Source: Flavobacterium sediminis (GTDB lineage: Bacteria; Bacteroidota; Bacteroidia; Flavobacteriales; Flavobacteriaceae). Taken from it: a stretch of DNA of 64,000 nucleotides. Below, piece by piece: positions 47,194-54,625 of this stretch. The position numbers were made by a program, and so were the translations under genes. The notes beneath the pieces were generated by a model. That model saw nothing but the letters and a program-made list of their open reading frames with translations, ran no database searches and was not told the origin of the DNA. The stretch lies in assembly GCF_003148385.1 (NCBI RefSeq), contig NZ_CP029463.1:2170001-2234000 (forward strand), written 5' to 3'. Position 1 is the first letter of the stretch. Each line of letters begins with the position of its first letter.

Positions 47194-47988
47194 TTAAAAA
47201 ACCTCTACTATCCGCATAGCGTTACCTTGAGCCAGTAAATAATCTACGCCATCTACTTTTTGGTAAAACTCAATACCCAAACACGCTACCACGCTAATAC
47301 TAGCATCAGGAACCAATCCGCCAGGAGCGGTAGCCGTTAATGTGATGGTTGTTCCGGTGTTGTCAATAGGCTGAATAGCACTATAGGAAGTAATCCCCAA
47401 ACTATTTTGGTCGGGTACATCCGGCTCATAGCTTAAGGTACTGTTATCATAACTGTAATCCGACAACCAACCCACAGCAGCTGCAATACGAAAACCTGTA
47501 GCACCTGCGGGAGCATTGATAAAGTTTATCGGAATAAAACTAGGAATTGTAAAGGTAATCTCCACACGGTCGGCATCGGGCGTAACGGTAAAGGGAGCGT
47601 TGAAAACCGAAGTAAAACTAATCTTGTTGTTTAGTTCCAATCCTTTTGCTTGTGTTTTATTAGCACTCAAAGCAATAGGGCGTTGTCCACGAACTCCTGA
47701 AGCTTTTGCATTAATCGACTTAAAAAGTCTGGTTAAAGAAGCTGTTAAAGTACTTCCGCCCATTGTTTGAATAACACTACTCAAAGCCGTTCTAAAGGCT
47801 TTACCTACTTTAGCAGAACCGCCAAACTCTGCATTGTTCTCTCGTGTTCTCACAAAGTTAGAACCCGTAGCTATCTGTTCTTTGGAAGCACCACCTGCGG
47901 TTCTTGCCAAATACTCACCATTAGAAGTATAAAAACTCATACCTCCAATATTACCAACTAACTTGATAACGCCTTTTTGCTTACTCAT
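47194..47988 (-). CDS. 264-residue protein of unknown function (unit 2)
   Basis: Identical to the protein at 39300-40094. It lies at the right end of unit 2, transcribed inward and away from the displaced metallopeptidase tip. Confidence 0.65.
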   Translation of the reverse strand: MSKQKGVIKLVGNIGGMSFYTSNGEYLARTAGGASKEQIATGSNFVRTRENNAEFGGSAKVGKAFRTALSSVIQTMGGSTLTASLTRLFKSINAKASGVRGQRPIALSANKTQAKGLELNNKISFTSVFNAPFTVTPDADRVEITFTIPSFIPINFINAPAGATGFRIAAAVGWLSDYSYDNSTLSYEPDVPDQNSLGITSYSAIQPIDNTGTTITLTATAPGGLVPDASISVVACLGIEFYQKVDGVDYLLAQGNAMRIVEVF

Positions 47989-48306
47989 AACATAAAAATT
48001 AAAAGGTTACTAAATAGGTAGTTGTAGAGCCATAAAAACCGCTTTTACCAGTATAACAGCAAGTTGTGTACCAATATTGCGTAAGTTCCTGTTAAATAAA
48101 GCATAAAAAAATATAATTATGAGTTATGTATATCCTATAAAAAGTAGTATTTTTGAGCTATAAATAACCAATATACGTTCTTATAAAAAATAGTAAAAGT
48201 TGCAGTAGTAGAGGCAAGCGGAAAAAGTTTTTTTTGGTGATTTTGCCCAAAAAGGTATACCCAAACTAACGAACACCCAGCAAAATAATGCAGTAGTTTT
48301 GACCCT
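47989..48306. other. Right end of unit 2, non-coding
   Basis: Copy of 40095-40412, including both TGCAGTAGT motifs (48201-48209 and 48289-48297). It leads directly into the displaced tip. Confidence 0.5.
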
Positions 48307-48315
48307 TTCGGTATG
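48290..48315. other. Right recombination joint (attR-like)
   Basis: The element end GCAGTAGTTTTGACC runs into CTTTC-GGTATG. The codons GAC CCT TTC GGT ATG (D-P-F-G-M) are in phase with the P-F-G codons at 32514-32522. To the right the sequence is the usual core M-L-V-P-N-R-H, whereas the element-borne version has Q-L-L-P-N-R-H. Confidence 0.7.
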
Positions 48316-49296
48316 TTAGTACCAAACAGGCATGTAAGCTCAGGTTCATACCGTTACGGCTTCCAGGGACAAGAAAAAGACGATGAGATTAAAGGGGAAG
48401 GAAATTCTTTAAATTATACTTTTAGAATGCATGACCCGAGGGTGGGGAGGTTTTTTACTACTGACCCATTGGAGAAAAAATATCCTATGTTAACACCTTA
48501 TCAATTTAGTGGTAATAGACCTATAGATTCAAAGGAAATTGAAGGAATGGAAGGATTTCAATATACGAAATACGAAACTATAAATGGGCAAAAAATTCCA
48601 ATTAAACAGGTAGTGGAGGTAGATGTGGTAGTCTTAGTTACTAATAATAGTAAAGATAAAATAAGTTTTAATGTTGGGACTGGTGAAAAAATAGAAAAGA
48701 TATTGAATGATAATTTTAATCCAACTGAAGTATATGAAGATAATTGGTATAATAGAACTTTTAATAAAAAGAAAATAGGCAAGAAGAAAAGAGAGTATAC
48801 TACAAATATTGAAGGTCACACTGTTCCAGTTGAATTTGTATTTAATGTGTCTGAGCAAATTTATCCAGGTTCAGGAGATGATGACGGGCGTAAAGAACTC
48901 CTTAGAGTAGCGACTTTAAAAAATACAGAGGAAACAGCTTTTACTTCAACTGATGGAGATGTAATAAGAAGAACAGTAACTGTTGGGCAAATAAAAGACA
49001 TTAGAATGGGGGATGATTCTACTATTGCTAGTTCAGGAGGTAATCGTATTGCTTTTTTTAGAAATAATTTATCTGCCATAGTACATGAAATTATTCATAA
49101 TTTTTACTCATACGATTTGAGTCTAGATATGGGGAATTCTCCTGTATATCATGCGAATGAAAATATAGGAGGAGGAGGAGCAATGTTATATGGGACAGGG
49201 TCTGGTAACCCTCCTTCACAAAATAATGTAGATTTTATCTTAAAAACAGTTCCGTCAATAGATGAATCAGAAAAACCAATTGATGAAAATAAATAA
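48313..49296 (+). CDS. Displaced RHS C-terminal tip with putative HExxH metallopeptidase toxin
   Basis: The 327 residues begin at the ATG of the P-F-G-M core. Residues about 1-75 are RHS core (N-R-H, R-Y-G-F-Q-G-Q-E-K-D-D-E, M-H-D-P-R-V-G-R-F-F, F-S-G-N-R-P-I-D). The rest is a different tip from the AHH one, with A-I-V-H-E-I-I-H-N-F near residues 255-264: an H-E-x-x-H zinc site of zincin metallopeptidases. A third metal ligand is not certain; an H follows in V-Y-H-A-N-E. It has no signal peptide or trunk, so it looks like the former C terminus of the RHS gene, cut off by the element. Joined at P-F-G it would read through in frame. Confidence 0.8.
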   Translation: MLVPNRHVSSGSYRYGFQGQEKDDEIKGEGNSLNYTFRMHDPRVGRFFTTDPLEKKYPMLTPYQFSGNRPIDSKEIEGMEGFQYTKYETINGQKIPIKQVVEVDVVVLVTNNSKDKISFNVGTGEKIEKILNDNFNPTEVYEDNWYNRTFNKKKIGKKKREYTTNIEGHTVPVEFVFNVSEQIYPGSGDDDGRKELLRVATLKNTEETAFTSTDGDVIRRTVTVGQIKDIRMGDDSTIASSGGNRIAFFRNNLSAIVHEIIHNFYSYDLSLDMGNSPVYHANENIGGGGAMLYGTGSGNPPSQNNVDFILKTVPSIDESEKPIDENK

Positions 49297-49305
49297 AAGA
49301 GAACT

Positions 49306-49878
49306 ATGAGAATACATACATTTATAATTATTCTTTTTATACTTTTCACTGGTAAGATATTTTCGCAAGAAAGTTTTGAAGGGTATATTCTATGTATAGA
49401 TAATGAACAAATAGCAGAAGAGGTTTATAATGAGTATTATTTTCTTCCTCTTGATTTTAACAAAAACAACATCTCGTTTAATAAAGAAACTTTAGAGCAT
49501 AAAGATGATAAATTAGAACTTAAGGTTCGGAATTCAGGTGGTAGTAAGGTTTATAAATTTCCATATTTATTTAAAAGTAATGATTGTATAGAGAATCCTC
49601 AAAAAGATATTTATTATTATGTAGACTTAAACCTTGATCTTGTTTTTTTTCATTATAAGAGAAAAGGTTATACCATTAATAATGATTTTTTCTTAAAAAA
49701 AATAAAGAAGAATAATTTTTTTGTATGTAAAATTAAATTTCAAGGTTGTGAATTAATAGATAGGGATAATCTAAAATCTGAGATTTTAAAAATATTTGTT
49801 TATTCAATACAAGAAATTTCTGTTGTAGGCGATGAAGAGAAAGAATCGATAATTCAATTTATTAAATGCCGTCGATAA
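49306..49878 (+). CDS. Presumed exported immunity protein for the metallopeptidase tip
   Basis: The 190-residue protein starts with a signal peptide (I-I-I-L-F-I-L-F-T-G-K-I-F-S-Q) and lacks a lipobox. I do not recognise the mature domain, which is rich in Lys, Asp and aromatic residues. It follows the tip by nine bases on the same strand, the usual place for an immunity gene. Export implies that its toxin acts in the periplasm, which fits a peptidase and differs from the cytoplasmic immunity of the AHH nuclease. It may lack a promoter now that the tip is cut off from the RHS operon. Confidence 0.6.
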   Translation: MRIHTFIIILFILFTGKIFSQESFEGYILCIDNEQIAEEVYNEYYFLPLDFNKNNISFNKETLEHKDDKLELKVRNSGGSKVYKFPYLFKSNDCIENPQKDIYYYVDLNLDLVFFHYKRKGYTINNDFFLKKIKKNNFFVCKIKFQGCELIDRDNLKSEILKIFVYSIQEISVVGDEEKESIIQFIKCRR

Positions 49879-50004
49879 TGGGGTAATGGTTCAAAATGGT
49901 GCTTTTTGCATATGATTGTTTTTAAATATTTATTATCAGTAATATAGATAGATAAAGGGGGTAATGTTACAGAGTTAGTGATGTAATTTTTAAGAAGTAT
50001 TAAA

Positions 50005-50040
50005 TAAAAAAAGCCTTGCATTGAGCAGGGCTTTATTGTT
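50005..50040. terminator. Bidirectional intrinsic terminator
   Basis: AGCCTTGC (50012-50019) pairs with GCAGGGCT (50025-50032) around a 5-nt loop, with A7 before and T-rich sequence after. It lies between the immunity gene and the convergent XRE gene and would serve both. Confidence 0.75.
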
Positions 50041-50041
50041 T

Positions 50042-50323
50042 TTATAAGTTAGCAAGGTTTTGCAAGTTGTCTTTTAATTTTTTCTTTGTAATTAAAGAAT
50101 CTATGAGTGTATAAATAGATTTTTTTTCATCATCATTAAGCGAATCCAATAATTTTAGTTTTTCGATAAGTGTTTTATCATAGGCGTTTACATCGCTAAA
50201 AATCTCATCAGCATTAAACAGTTCCGATAAAGATACATTAAGAGCATTAGCAATTCTATAAACTACGGTAAAAGAAGGGTCTGTTTTACCGTTTTCAATA
50301 CGGCTATACTGTGGTTGTGGCAT
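50042..50323 (-). CDS. XRE-family regulator with uncertain start
   Basis: From ATG 50323 the protein has 93 residues and begins inside the helix-turn-helix (Y-S-R-I-E-N-G-K-T-D-P). The same frame continues upstream with K-R-V-R-E-A-K-G-L-S-Q-K-E-L-A-G-L-L-D, the missing first helices, but has no ATG, GTG or TTG before a stop near 50480. An ATT at 50398-50396 (then F-K-H-T-L-K-R-V-R-E) is a possible start. Either a rare start codon is used or the gene has lost its start. It is divergent from a small serine recombinase, with a promoter and an inverted repeat between them, so it probably represses that gene. Confidence 0.7.
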   Translation of the reverse strand: MPQPQYSRIENGKTDPSFTVVYRIANALNVSLSELFNADEIFSDVNAYDKTLIEKLKLLDSLNDDEKKSIYTLIDSLITKKKLKDNLQNLANL

Positions 50324-50433
50324 ATCTAATAATCCTGCCAGTTCTTTTTGCGAAAGTCCTTTAGCTTCTCGTACTCTTTTAAGGGTATGCTTGAAAATAG
50401 CACACTTTTTTTGTTTAATAACCTGGTTTTTAG

Positions 50434-50473
50434 GTGTATAATTTTGCCACCCTAAAAATATACACTATATTTG
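50434..50473 (+). promoter_or_regulatory. Promoter and operator of the small serine recombinase
   Basis: TTTG at 50443-50446, 19 bp, then TATATTTG at 50466-50473 is a perfect Bacteroidota promoter, ending 24 bp before the ATG at 50498. GTGTATA (50434-50440) and its reverse complement TATACAC (50459-50465) flank the -33 box and abut the -7 box, a likely operator for the adjacent XRE protein. Confidence 0.65.
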
Positions 50474-50497
50474 TCATGTAATATAAAAATATAAGCC

Positions 50498-51106
50498 ATG
50501 ACAAAAGTAAAATACATTAGAGTTTCTACCACAGAGCAAAACACAGGTCGCCAAGAAACAAATTCAAAAGAATTTTCAAAAGTTTATATTGACAAGGTTT
50601 CGGGTTCTGTTAAATTTTCAGAACGTAAAGAAGCAAGTAAACTGATTTCAGACATTGAAAGTGGAATTGTAACCGAAATACATACGTCAAGTATCGACCG
50701 TATCGGACGTTCGATAATAGATATTTTAACGATGATTGAATTCTTCAATGAAAAATCGGTAAAAGTTTTTGTTGAAAATATTGGAATGTATTCGCTTATT
50801 GATGGCAAACCAAATCCAAGTTTTAAGATGATTGTAAGTGTTTTGGGTAATGTTGCTGAAATGGAGCGAAACAATATGCTGGAGCGACAAAAGCAAGGAA
50901 TCGAATTAGCAAAAGCCAAAGGAACGTATAAAGGTCGTCTTTATGGAACTCGAATGAGTGATGATGAGGTGCTAACAAAATATAAAGTGGTTGTTCGTGA
51001 GTTGAAAAACGGAGAATCATTAAGGCGAGCATCAAAAATAGGAGGTTGTAGCTTAGGAACAGCGCAAAAGGTACAAAGTATATTAAAACAGAAAGAAGTG
51101 GTTTAA
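50498..51106 (+). CDS. Small serine recombinase (resolvase/invertase family)
   Basis: This 202-residue protein has the catalytic serine in Y-I-R-V-S10-T-T-E-Q and the later S-S-I-D-R-I-G-R-S and E-M-E-R-N-N-M-L-E-R-Q-K-Q-G-I of the resolvase family, followed by a ~45-residue C-terminal DNA-binding region with a helix-turn-helix (S-L-R-R-A-S-K-I-G-G-C-S-L-G-T-A). Members invert or resolve DNA between short sites. It might act on the toxin locus or belong to a separate element; no obvious paired inversion sites were found nearby. Confidence 0.88.
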   Translation: MTKVKYIRVSTTEQNTGRQETNSKEFSKVYIDKVSGSVKFSERKEASKLISDIESGIVTEIHTSSIDRIGRSIIDILTMIEFFNEKSVKVFVENIGMYSLIDGKPNPSFKMIVSVLGNVAEMERNNMLERQKQGIELAKAKGTYKGRLYGTRMSDDEVLTKYKVVVRELKNGESLRRASKIGGCSLGTAQKVQSILKQKEVV

Positions 51107-51408
51107 AACCGCTTCTTTTTTGTTTGTATAAAATTTTGTAAATTAAAAACTTGCAACAAGACCGATTATTGCGTAATTTTGTATAAATAGCTTTAAAAGA
51201 GTACGTTACGGAATGTTTCGGAAATTATTACTTAGTGTTTAAGTAATCTACATCGAGGTGGTATCCTCAAAATAATCAAAATTATATTTTTTAGAAAAAT
51301 CCGAGAAAACCTGGGCTGGAATTACTATGCCTAATTTCAAAATGTTAAAAAATATGATTTTAATAATCTCACGCAGTAAAAAATAGGGAAAGTGCGTAAT
51401 GTTTACAA
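51107..51408. other. Intergenic region without recognised gene
   Basis: These ~300 bp are AT-rich and have stops in all frames I read. I saw no repeat matching other parts of the window. It ends just before a small open frame that leads into the large serine recombinase. Confidence 0.4.
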
Positions 51409-51558
51409 GTGATTGATAAAGTTGATGAAAATGATATAAAAATAACAAACGATGAATTAAGAAAGTTTACAGGATTTGAAAATGTTTCGGACTTAGAATG
51501 TGAAGAAATAATCGAAAGTCTATTAAAATTAGCGGTTATAGTATATAATTTAAAATAA
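51409..51558 (+). CDS. Small ORF coupled to the large serine recombinase
   Basis: A GTG at 51409 opens 49 codons ending at TAA 51556-51558, six bases before the recombinase ATG. The acidic peptide (V-D-E-N-D-I-K-I-T-N-D-E-L-R-K-F and E-E-I-I-E-S-L-L-K-L-A) looks like a real helical protein rather than random sequence. From memory, small acidic proteins like this precede serine recombinases in other Bacteroidota, but I cannot name a family. Confidence 0.5.
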   Translation: MIDKVDENDIKITNDELRKFTGFENVSDLECEEIIESLLKLAVIVYNLK

Positions 51559-51564
51559 AAAGTT

Positions 51565-53217
51565 ATGAGTTTAGATAAATTTAAAAAGTTTCAAAAAGAA
51601 AAAATAGAATTAGTTGTATCAGTAAAAAGAATTTGGGGGTACACGAGAGTAAGTAGTAAGGAGCAATCAAACAACTACAGTTTAACAGAGCAAGAACAAG
51701 ATTTAAAATTATTTGCGAAAAAGAATGATTATGAACTTGAACAAATTTTAGGAGGTTCTTATGAAAGTGCAAGTGGAGATTTTTCAAGAAAAGAATTTAA
51801 AAGGTTAATTGATGAGGTTCGTAAATCTAAAAAAAGACCATTTGCAATAGCAATAAAATTTATAAGCAGATTTTCAAGAACTGGAGATAATGCAATTGGT
51901 ATTGTTCAAGAGTTAGTCGAAAAAATGGGGGTTCACTTAATCGAAACCTCAACAGGGTTAACGACCGAAAATGAGTTTGACAGGCTTGAAGTATATAAAA
52001 AGCTTTTAGAAGCTAAAAAAGAAAATCTTGACAGATTGGAAAAAACATTACCAGGTATGAAAGCATTGTTAAAAGACGGAAACTGGTTAGGTAAAGTGCC
52101 TAGAGGATATACATTAAGAGGTAGAAAAGTTACGGATTATTCTAAATTACAAGAGCACCAAGAAATCTTGATTAATGAGGAAGGAGAGCTATTAAAAAAG
52201 GCTTGGAAGTGGAAATTGATGGGAGAAAGAGATTTTGTAATCATGGAAAAATTGGAAAATTTAGGATTAAAAATATCTAAACAGTCATTAAGTAATATGT
52301 GGAGAAAGCCATTTTATTGTGGTGTTATTGTAAATGCTTTACTTGATGAGCCAGCCAAGGGAAAATGGAAACCAATTGTAAGTGAAACGGATTTTTGGAA
52401 AATTCAAGAAGAATTGGATAAAAATAAAGTCAACTCTAAAAAAGAGTTTATTAAATCTAAAGTTCATAACAAAAGACCTCTAACGGGATTTTTAAGATGC
52501 GAATGCGGAGAACCATTAACCTCTTATGAGGTTAATAAAAAGAAATTACATTATTATAAATGTCAAAAATGTAAAGAAGTAAGTTTTAATGCAATTACAA
52601 CAACAAAATCTAAATCAAAAGGATTAAACAACTTATTCGAAGATTTATTGGCTAATTATACACTGAACAATCAATTTATCGAACCACTAAAATTACAATT
52701 AAAAAAGTTGTTTGATACTATGAATAATGAGGGTTTACAAGAATTGAAGTCATTAGAAGCAAAAAAAGTTGAGGTTGAAAAAAATCTTGAAAATTTGGAA
52801 TTACGAAATATTTCTAATTTAGATTTTTCACAGGTAACTTATAAAAATTTTAAAAATAAATTTAAAAGTGAATTGGAACTTATAAATGAAAAAATTGAAG
52901 ATGCTTCTCAAAAAATATCTAACCACAAAAATTTTATAGATAAATCAATTGCAATTCTTCAAAACACTAGTAAAATATGGAGTGAAGGCGATATAGAAAA
53001 TAAAATTAGAATACAAAAATTGGTTTTTCCTGAAGGACTGTCCATTAAGGCAAAAAACAGGCAATATCTAACCAATAAAGTAAATCAGTTATTTGTGTTA
53101 GTATCAAGTATAAAAGGACTTTCAGGAGAAATAGGAAATGAAAAAGTCGGCGATGATGCCGACTTGTCTCCTTTAGTAGCGGGAACTGGACTCGAACCTG
53201 TGACACTTCTGACTTAA
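51565..53217 (+). CDS. Large serine recombinase (integrase)
   Basis: The 550 residues include the catalytic domain (Y-T-R-V-S30-S-K-E-Q; I-S-R-F-S-R-T-G-D-N-A), a recombinase domain (about 175-300, V-P-R-G-Y-T and W-R-K-P-F-Y-C-G), a zinc ribbon (L-R-C-E-C-G ... Y-K-C-Q-K-C) and a long coiled coil near 390-470, the layout of phage- and transposon-type large serine integrases. The last ~15 residues (A-G-T-G-L-E-P-V-T) are encoded by what looks like the antisense 3' end of a tRNA gene, which suggests that the integrase gene ends inside the attachment site. It probably moved the accessory region around it. Confidence 0.88.
   Translation: MSLDKFKKFQKEKIELVVSVKRIWGYTRVSSKEQSNNYSLTEQEQDLKLFAKKNDYELEQILGGSYESASGDFSRKEFKRLIDEVRKSKKRPFAIAIKFISRFSRTGDNAIGIVQELVEKMGVHLIETSTGLTTENEFDRLEVYKKLLEAKKENLDRLEKTLPGMKALLKDGNWLGKVPRGYTLRGRKVTDYSKLQEHQEILINEEGELLKKAWKWKLMGERDFVIMEKLENLGLKISKQSLSNMWRKPFYCGVIVNALLDEPAKGKWKPIVSETDFWKIQEELDKNKVNSKKEFIKSKVHNKRPLTGFLRCECGEPLTSYEVNKKKLHYYKCQKCKEVSFNAITTTKSKSKGLNNLFEDLLANYTLNNQFIEPLKLQLKKLFDTMNNEGLQELKSLEAKKVEVEKNLENLELRNISNLDFSQVTYKNFKNKFKSELELINEKIEDASQKISNHKNFIDKSIAILQNTSKIWSEGDIENKIRIQKLVFPEGLSIKAKNRQYLTNKVNQLFVLVSSIKGLSGEIGNEKVGDDADLSPLVAGTGLEPVTLLT
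53177..53215 (-). other. tRNA 3'-end fragment, probable attachment site
   Basis: On the minus strand this reads as a T-arm loop (GGTTCGAGTCC) followed by an acceptor-like 3' strand; the rest of a tRNA is absent, and one T-stem pair is mismatched. Integrative elements often carry such a fragment at one end next to the integrase. Here it supplies the last codons of the large serine recombinase. Confidence 0.6.
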
Positions 53218-53300
53218 TTATCAACTATTTACAAGATTAATAATTTTTTGTATGCCTAAAAGTATGCCTTGACAAACTCAAAACCACTAAAATTGAATAC

Positions 53301-53717
53301 TCAACTCTTGAGTAAAATTAGTAAATGTTTTTGGATAAATCTTGGCTTACCATAAATAACTATAATTTGTTTCTTCTTAGGGTTGTAACTTGAGAAGTAC
53401 ATAATTCTCCATACTTTAAATTTTGAACAAAATTTATCAACTTGAATCTGTTTAGTTGCATTTTGTACCAGGAACTCATTAACAATATGCAAATCCTTTA
53501 CTTCAACTTTTTTAAGTGTTAGAATGACTGCTGTTAAAAAATCTCCATTAAATATAAGTTCAGTTTCATGTGTAATATAGTTCAGAAAATAATTAAGTTG
53601 TTTGCCTATATATTTATAGCTGTGATAACCACTTAACCTATCATCTAAAGCATCTAATTCAAACTCCCAATTTTCATGTTGTTTGTCTATTTTGAAAGGT
53701 AAATTAAGTTGTTTCAT
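53301..53717 (-). CDS. Hypothetical protein
   Basis: I do not recognise this 138-residue soluble protein. It has no signal peptide or membrane segment, and motifs such as L-D-D-R-L-S-G-Y-H-S-Y-K-Y-I-G-K and I-V-I-Y-G-K-P do not point to a family. It lies alone on the minus strand, with a terminator-like hairpin upstream that belongs to the next gene. Confidence 0.55.
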   Translation of the reverse strand: MKQLNLPFKIDKQHENWEFELDALDDRLSGYHSYKYIGKQLNYFLNYITHETELIFNGDFLTAVILTLKKVEVKDLHIVNEFLVQNATKQIQVDKFCSKFKVWRIMYFSSYNPKKKQIIVIYGKPRFIQKHLLILLKS

Positions 53718-53733
53718 TTAAATCCTGGTATAA

Positions 53734-53759
53734 AAAAACCACCCTTATAGAGTGGTTTT
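53734..53759. terminator. Intrinsic terminator of the lipoprotein gene
   Basis: AAAACCAC pairs with GTGGTTTT around a 9-nt loop, with an A tract on the left that becomes a T tract on the minus strand, 20 bp past the lipoprotein stop codon. Confidence 0.65.
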
Positions 53760-53778
53760 GAATATTTGCAATGATTTT

Positions 53779-54624
53779 TTAAAAACTATGTGTTTGAAAA
53801 TCAGTTGTGGTAGCACCTGTAGTTTTATTATAGGTAAAAATAACTTCATGCCAAGTATCAGTACAAATCAAAAGCATCCCAATATTTTCTTCAAATATAA
53901 CTTCATTATATGAATTTTCAATTTTTACTGTAATGTTATCTACTCCTGTACCTTTACCACTATTTGAATCATTAGGATTAAAATTTTGTAATTTAACTTT
54001 TACTGAGATAATATTTCCATCAAGAATTTCATTATAACTTAAGTTCCAATTACTGTCCTCTTGAAAATTATGTTGATTAACAAGATTACCATTTGACAGA
54101 AAGCTAACATTAACATCTACAGAATTGTATAAAGGAGAACCTGTTGTTGTACATTGGTCTGTAAATGCTGAACCAGTAAAAGTAAGTTTAAGTTCATCTG
54201 TTGGGCTTGGTGAGTAACCCTCTTTAAAGTAGTCTCCTTCATAGGCATCTTCATTTGGATTTCCAGTTGGTAAAAATTCCATTTTATTCTGATTAACAAT
54301 AACAACTTTCTGAACAAAAGTTAATGATACATTTTCAGGAAAAATCATAGTTAAAATATCACCTTCAACAGAAAATGTTCCAGTTTCACTATCATAGTTA
54401 TTGCCTGGACTACCATCCCAATATGAATAAATCACTTGACCATTGCTATTAAATGTAAATGAATTGTTTATTGTGGGATTTGTAGAAGGGTCTTCAAAAT
54501 ACCATTTCCCTAATAAACTTTGGAGTATTTGATTAGAGCTGTTATCAGAATCATCATTGCTACAACTTGTTGAAAATACTAAACTAACAAGAGAAAATAA
54601 TAAGAGTAAAATTGTTTTTTTCAT
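53779..54624 (-). CDS. Lipocalin-like lipoprotein
   Basis: I chose the ATG at 54624 (281 residues) because it gives a normal lipoprotein signal peptide (L-L-L-L-F-S-L-V-S-L-V-F-S-T-S-C); the ATG at 54651 would add nine residues and overlap the upstream gene. The mature N-terminal part (about 35-140) reads like the lipocalin-like domain common in flavobacterial lipoproteins (L-L-G-K-W-Y-F, F-T-F-N-S-N-G, G-T-F-S-V-E-G-D-I-L-T). The C-terminal ~130 residues are a separate beta-rich domain. A surface or periplasmic ligand-binding role is plausible. Confidence 0.7.
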   Translation of the reverse strand: MKKTILLLLFSLVSLVFSTSCSNDDSDNSSNQILQSLLGKWYFEDPSTNPTINNSFTFNSNGQVIYSYWDGSPGNNYDSETGTFSVEGDILTMIFPENVSLTFVQKVVIVNQNKMEFLPTGNPNEDAYEGDYFKEGYSPSPTDELKLTFTGSAFTDQCTTTGSPLYNSVDVNVSFLSNGNLVNQHNFQEDSNWNLSYNEILDGNIISVKVKLQNFNPNDSNSGKGTGVDNITVKIENSYNEVIFEENIGMLLICTDTWHEVIFTYNKTTGATTTDFQTHSF

Positions 54625-54625
54625 T

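Larger units (their letters stand above)
40413..48306 (+). mobile_element. RHS toxin-tip element, unit 2
   Basis: This is a direct tandem copy of 32517-40412, 7894 bp long. The only differences I found are four one-base indels in C runs of the non-coding segment (copy 1 positions about 38264, 38389, 38425 and 38560). The near identity points to a very recent duplication or a second insertion at the same site. It ends at the joint 48301-48315. Confidence 0.75.

Noticed and set aside
32517..48306. Tandem units explained only by unequal homologous recombination between RHS cores
   Set aside because: That would place the sequence switch somewhere inside the ~240-bp conserved core; instead all three joints fall at the same codon within a few bases, and the middle joint is an inverted-repeat site. 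It cannot be fully excluded for the duplication itself.
53177..53215. Functional tRNA gene
   Set aside because: Only the T-arm and acceptor 3' strand are present; no anticodon or D arm follows on the minus strand.
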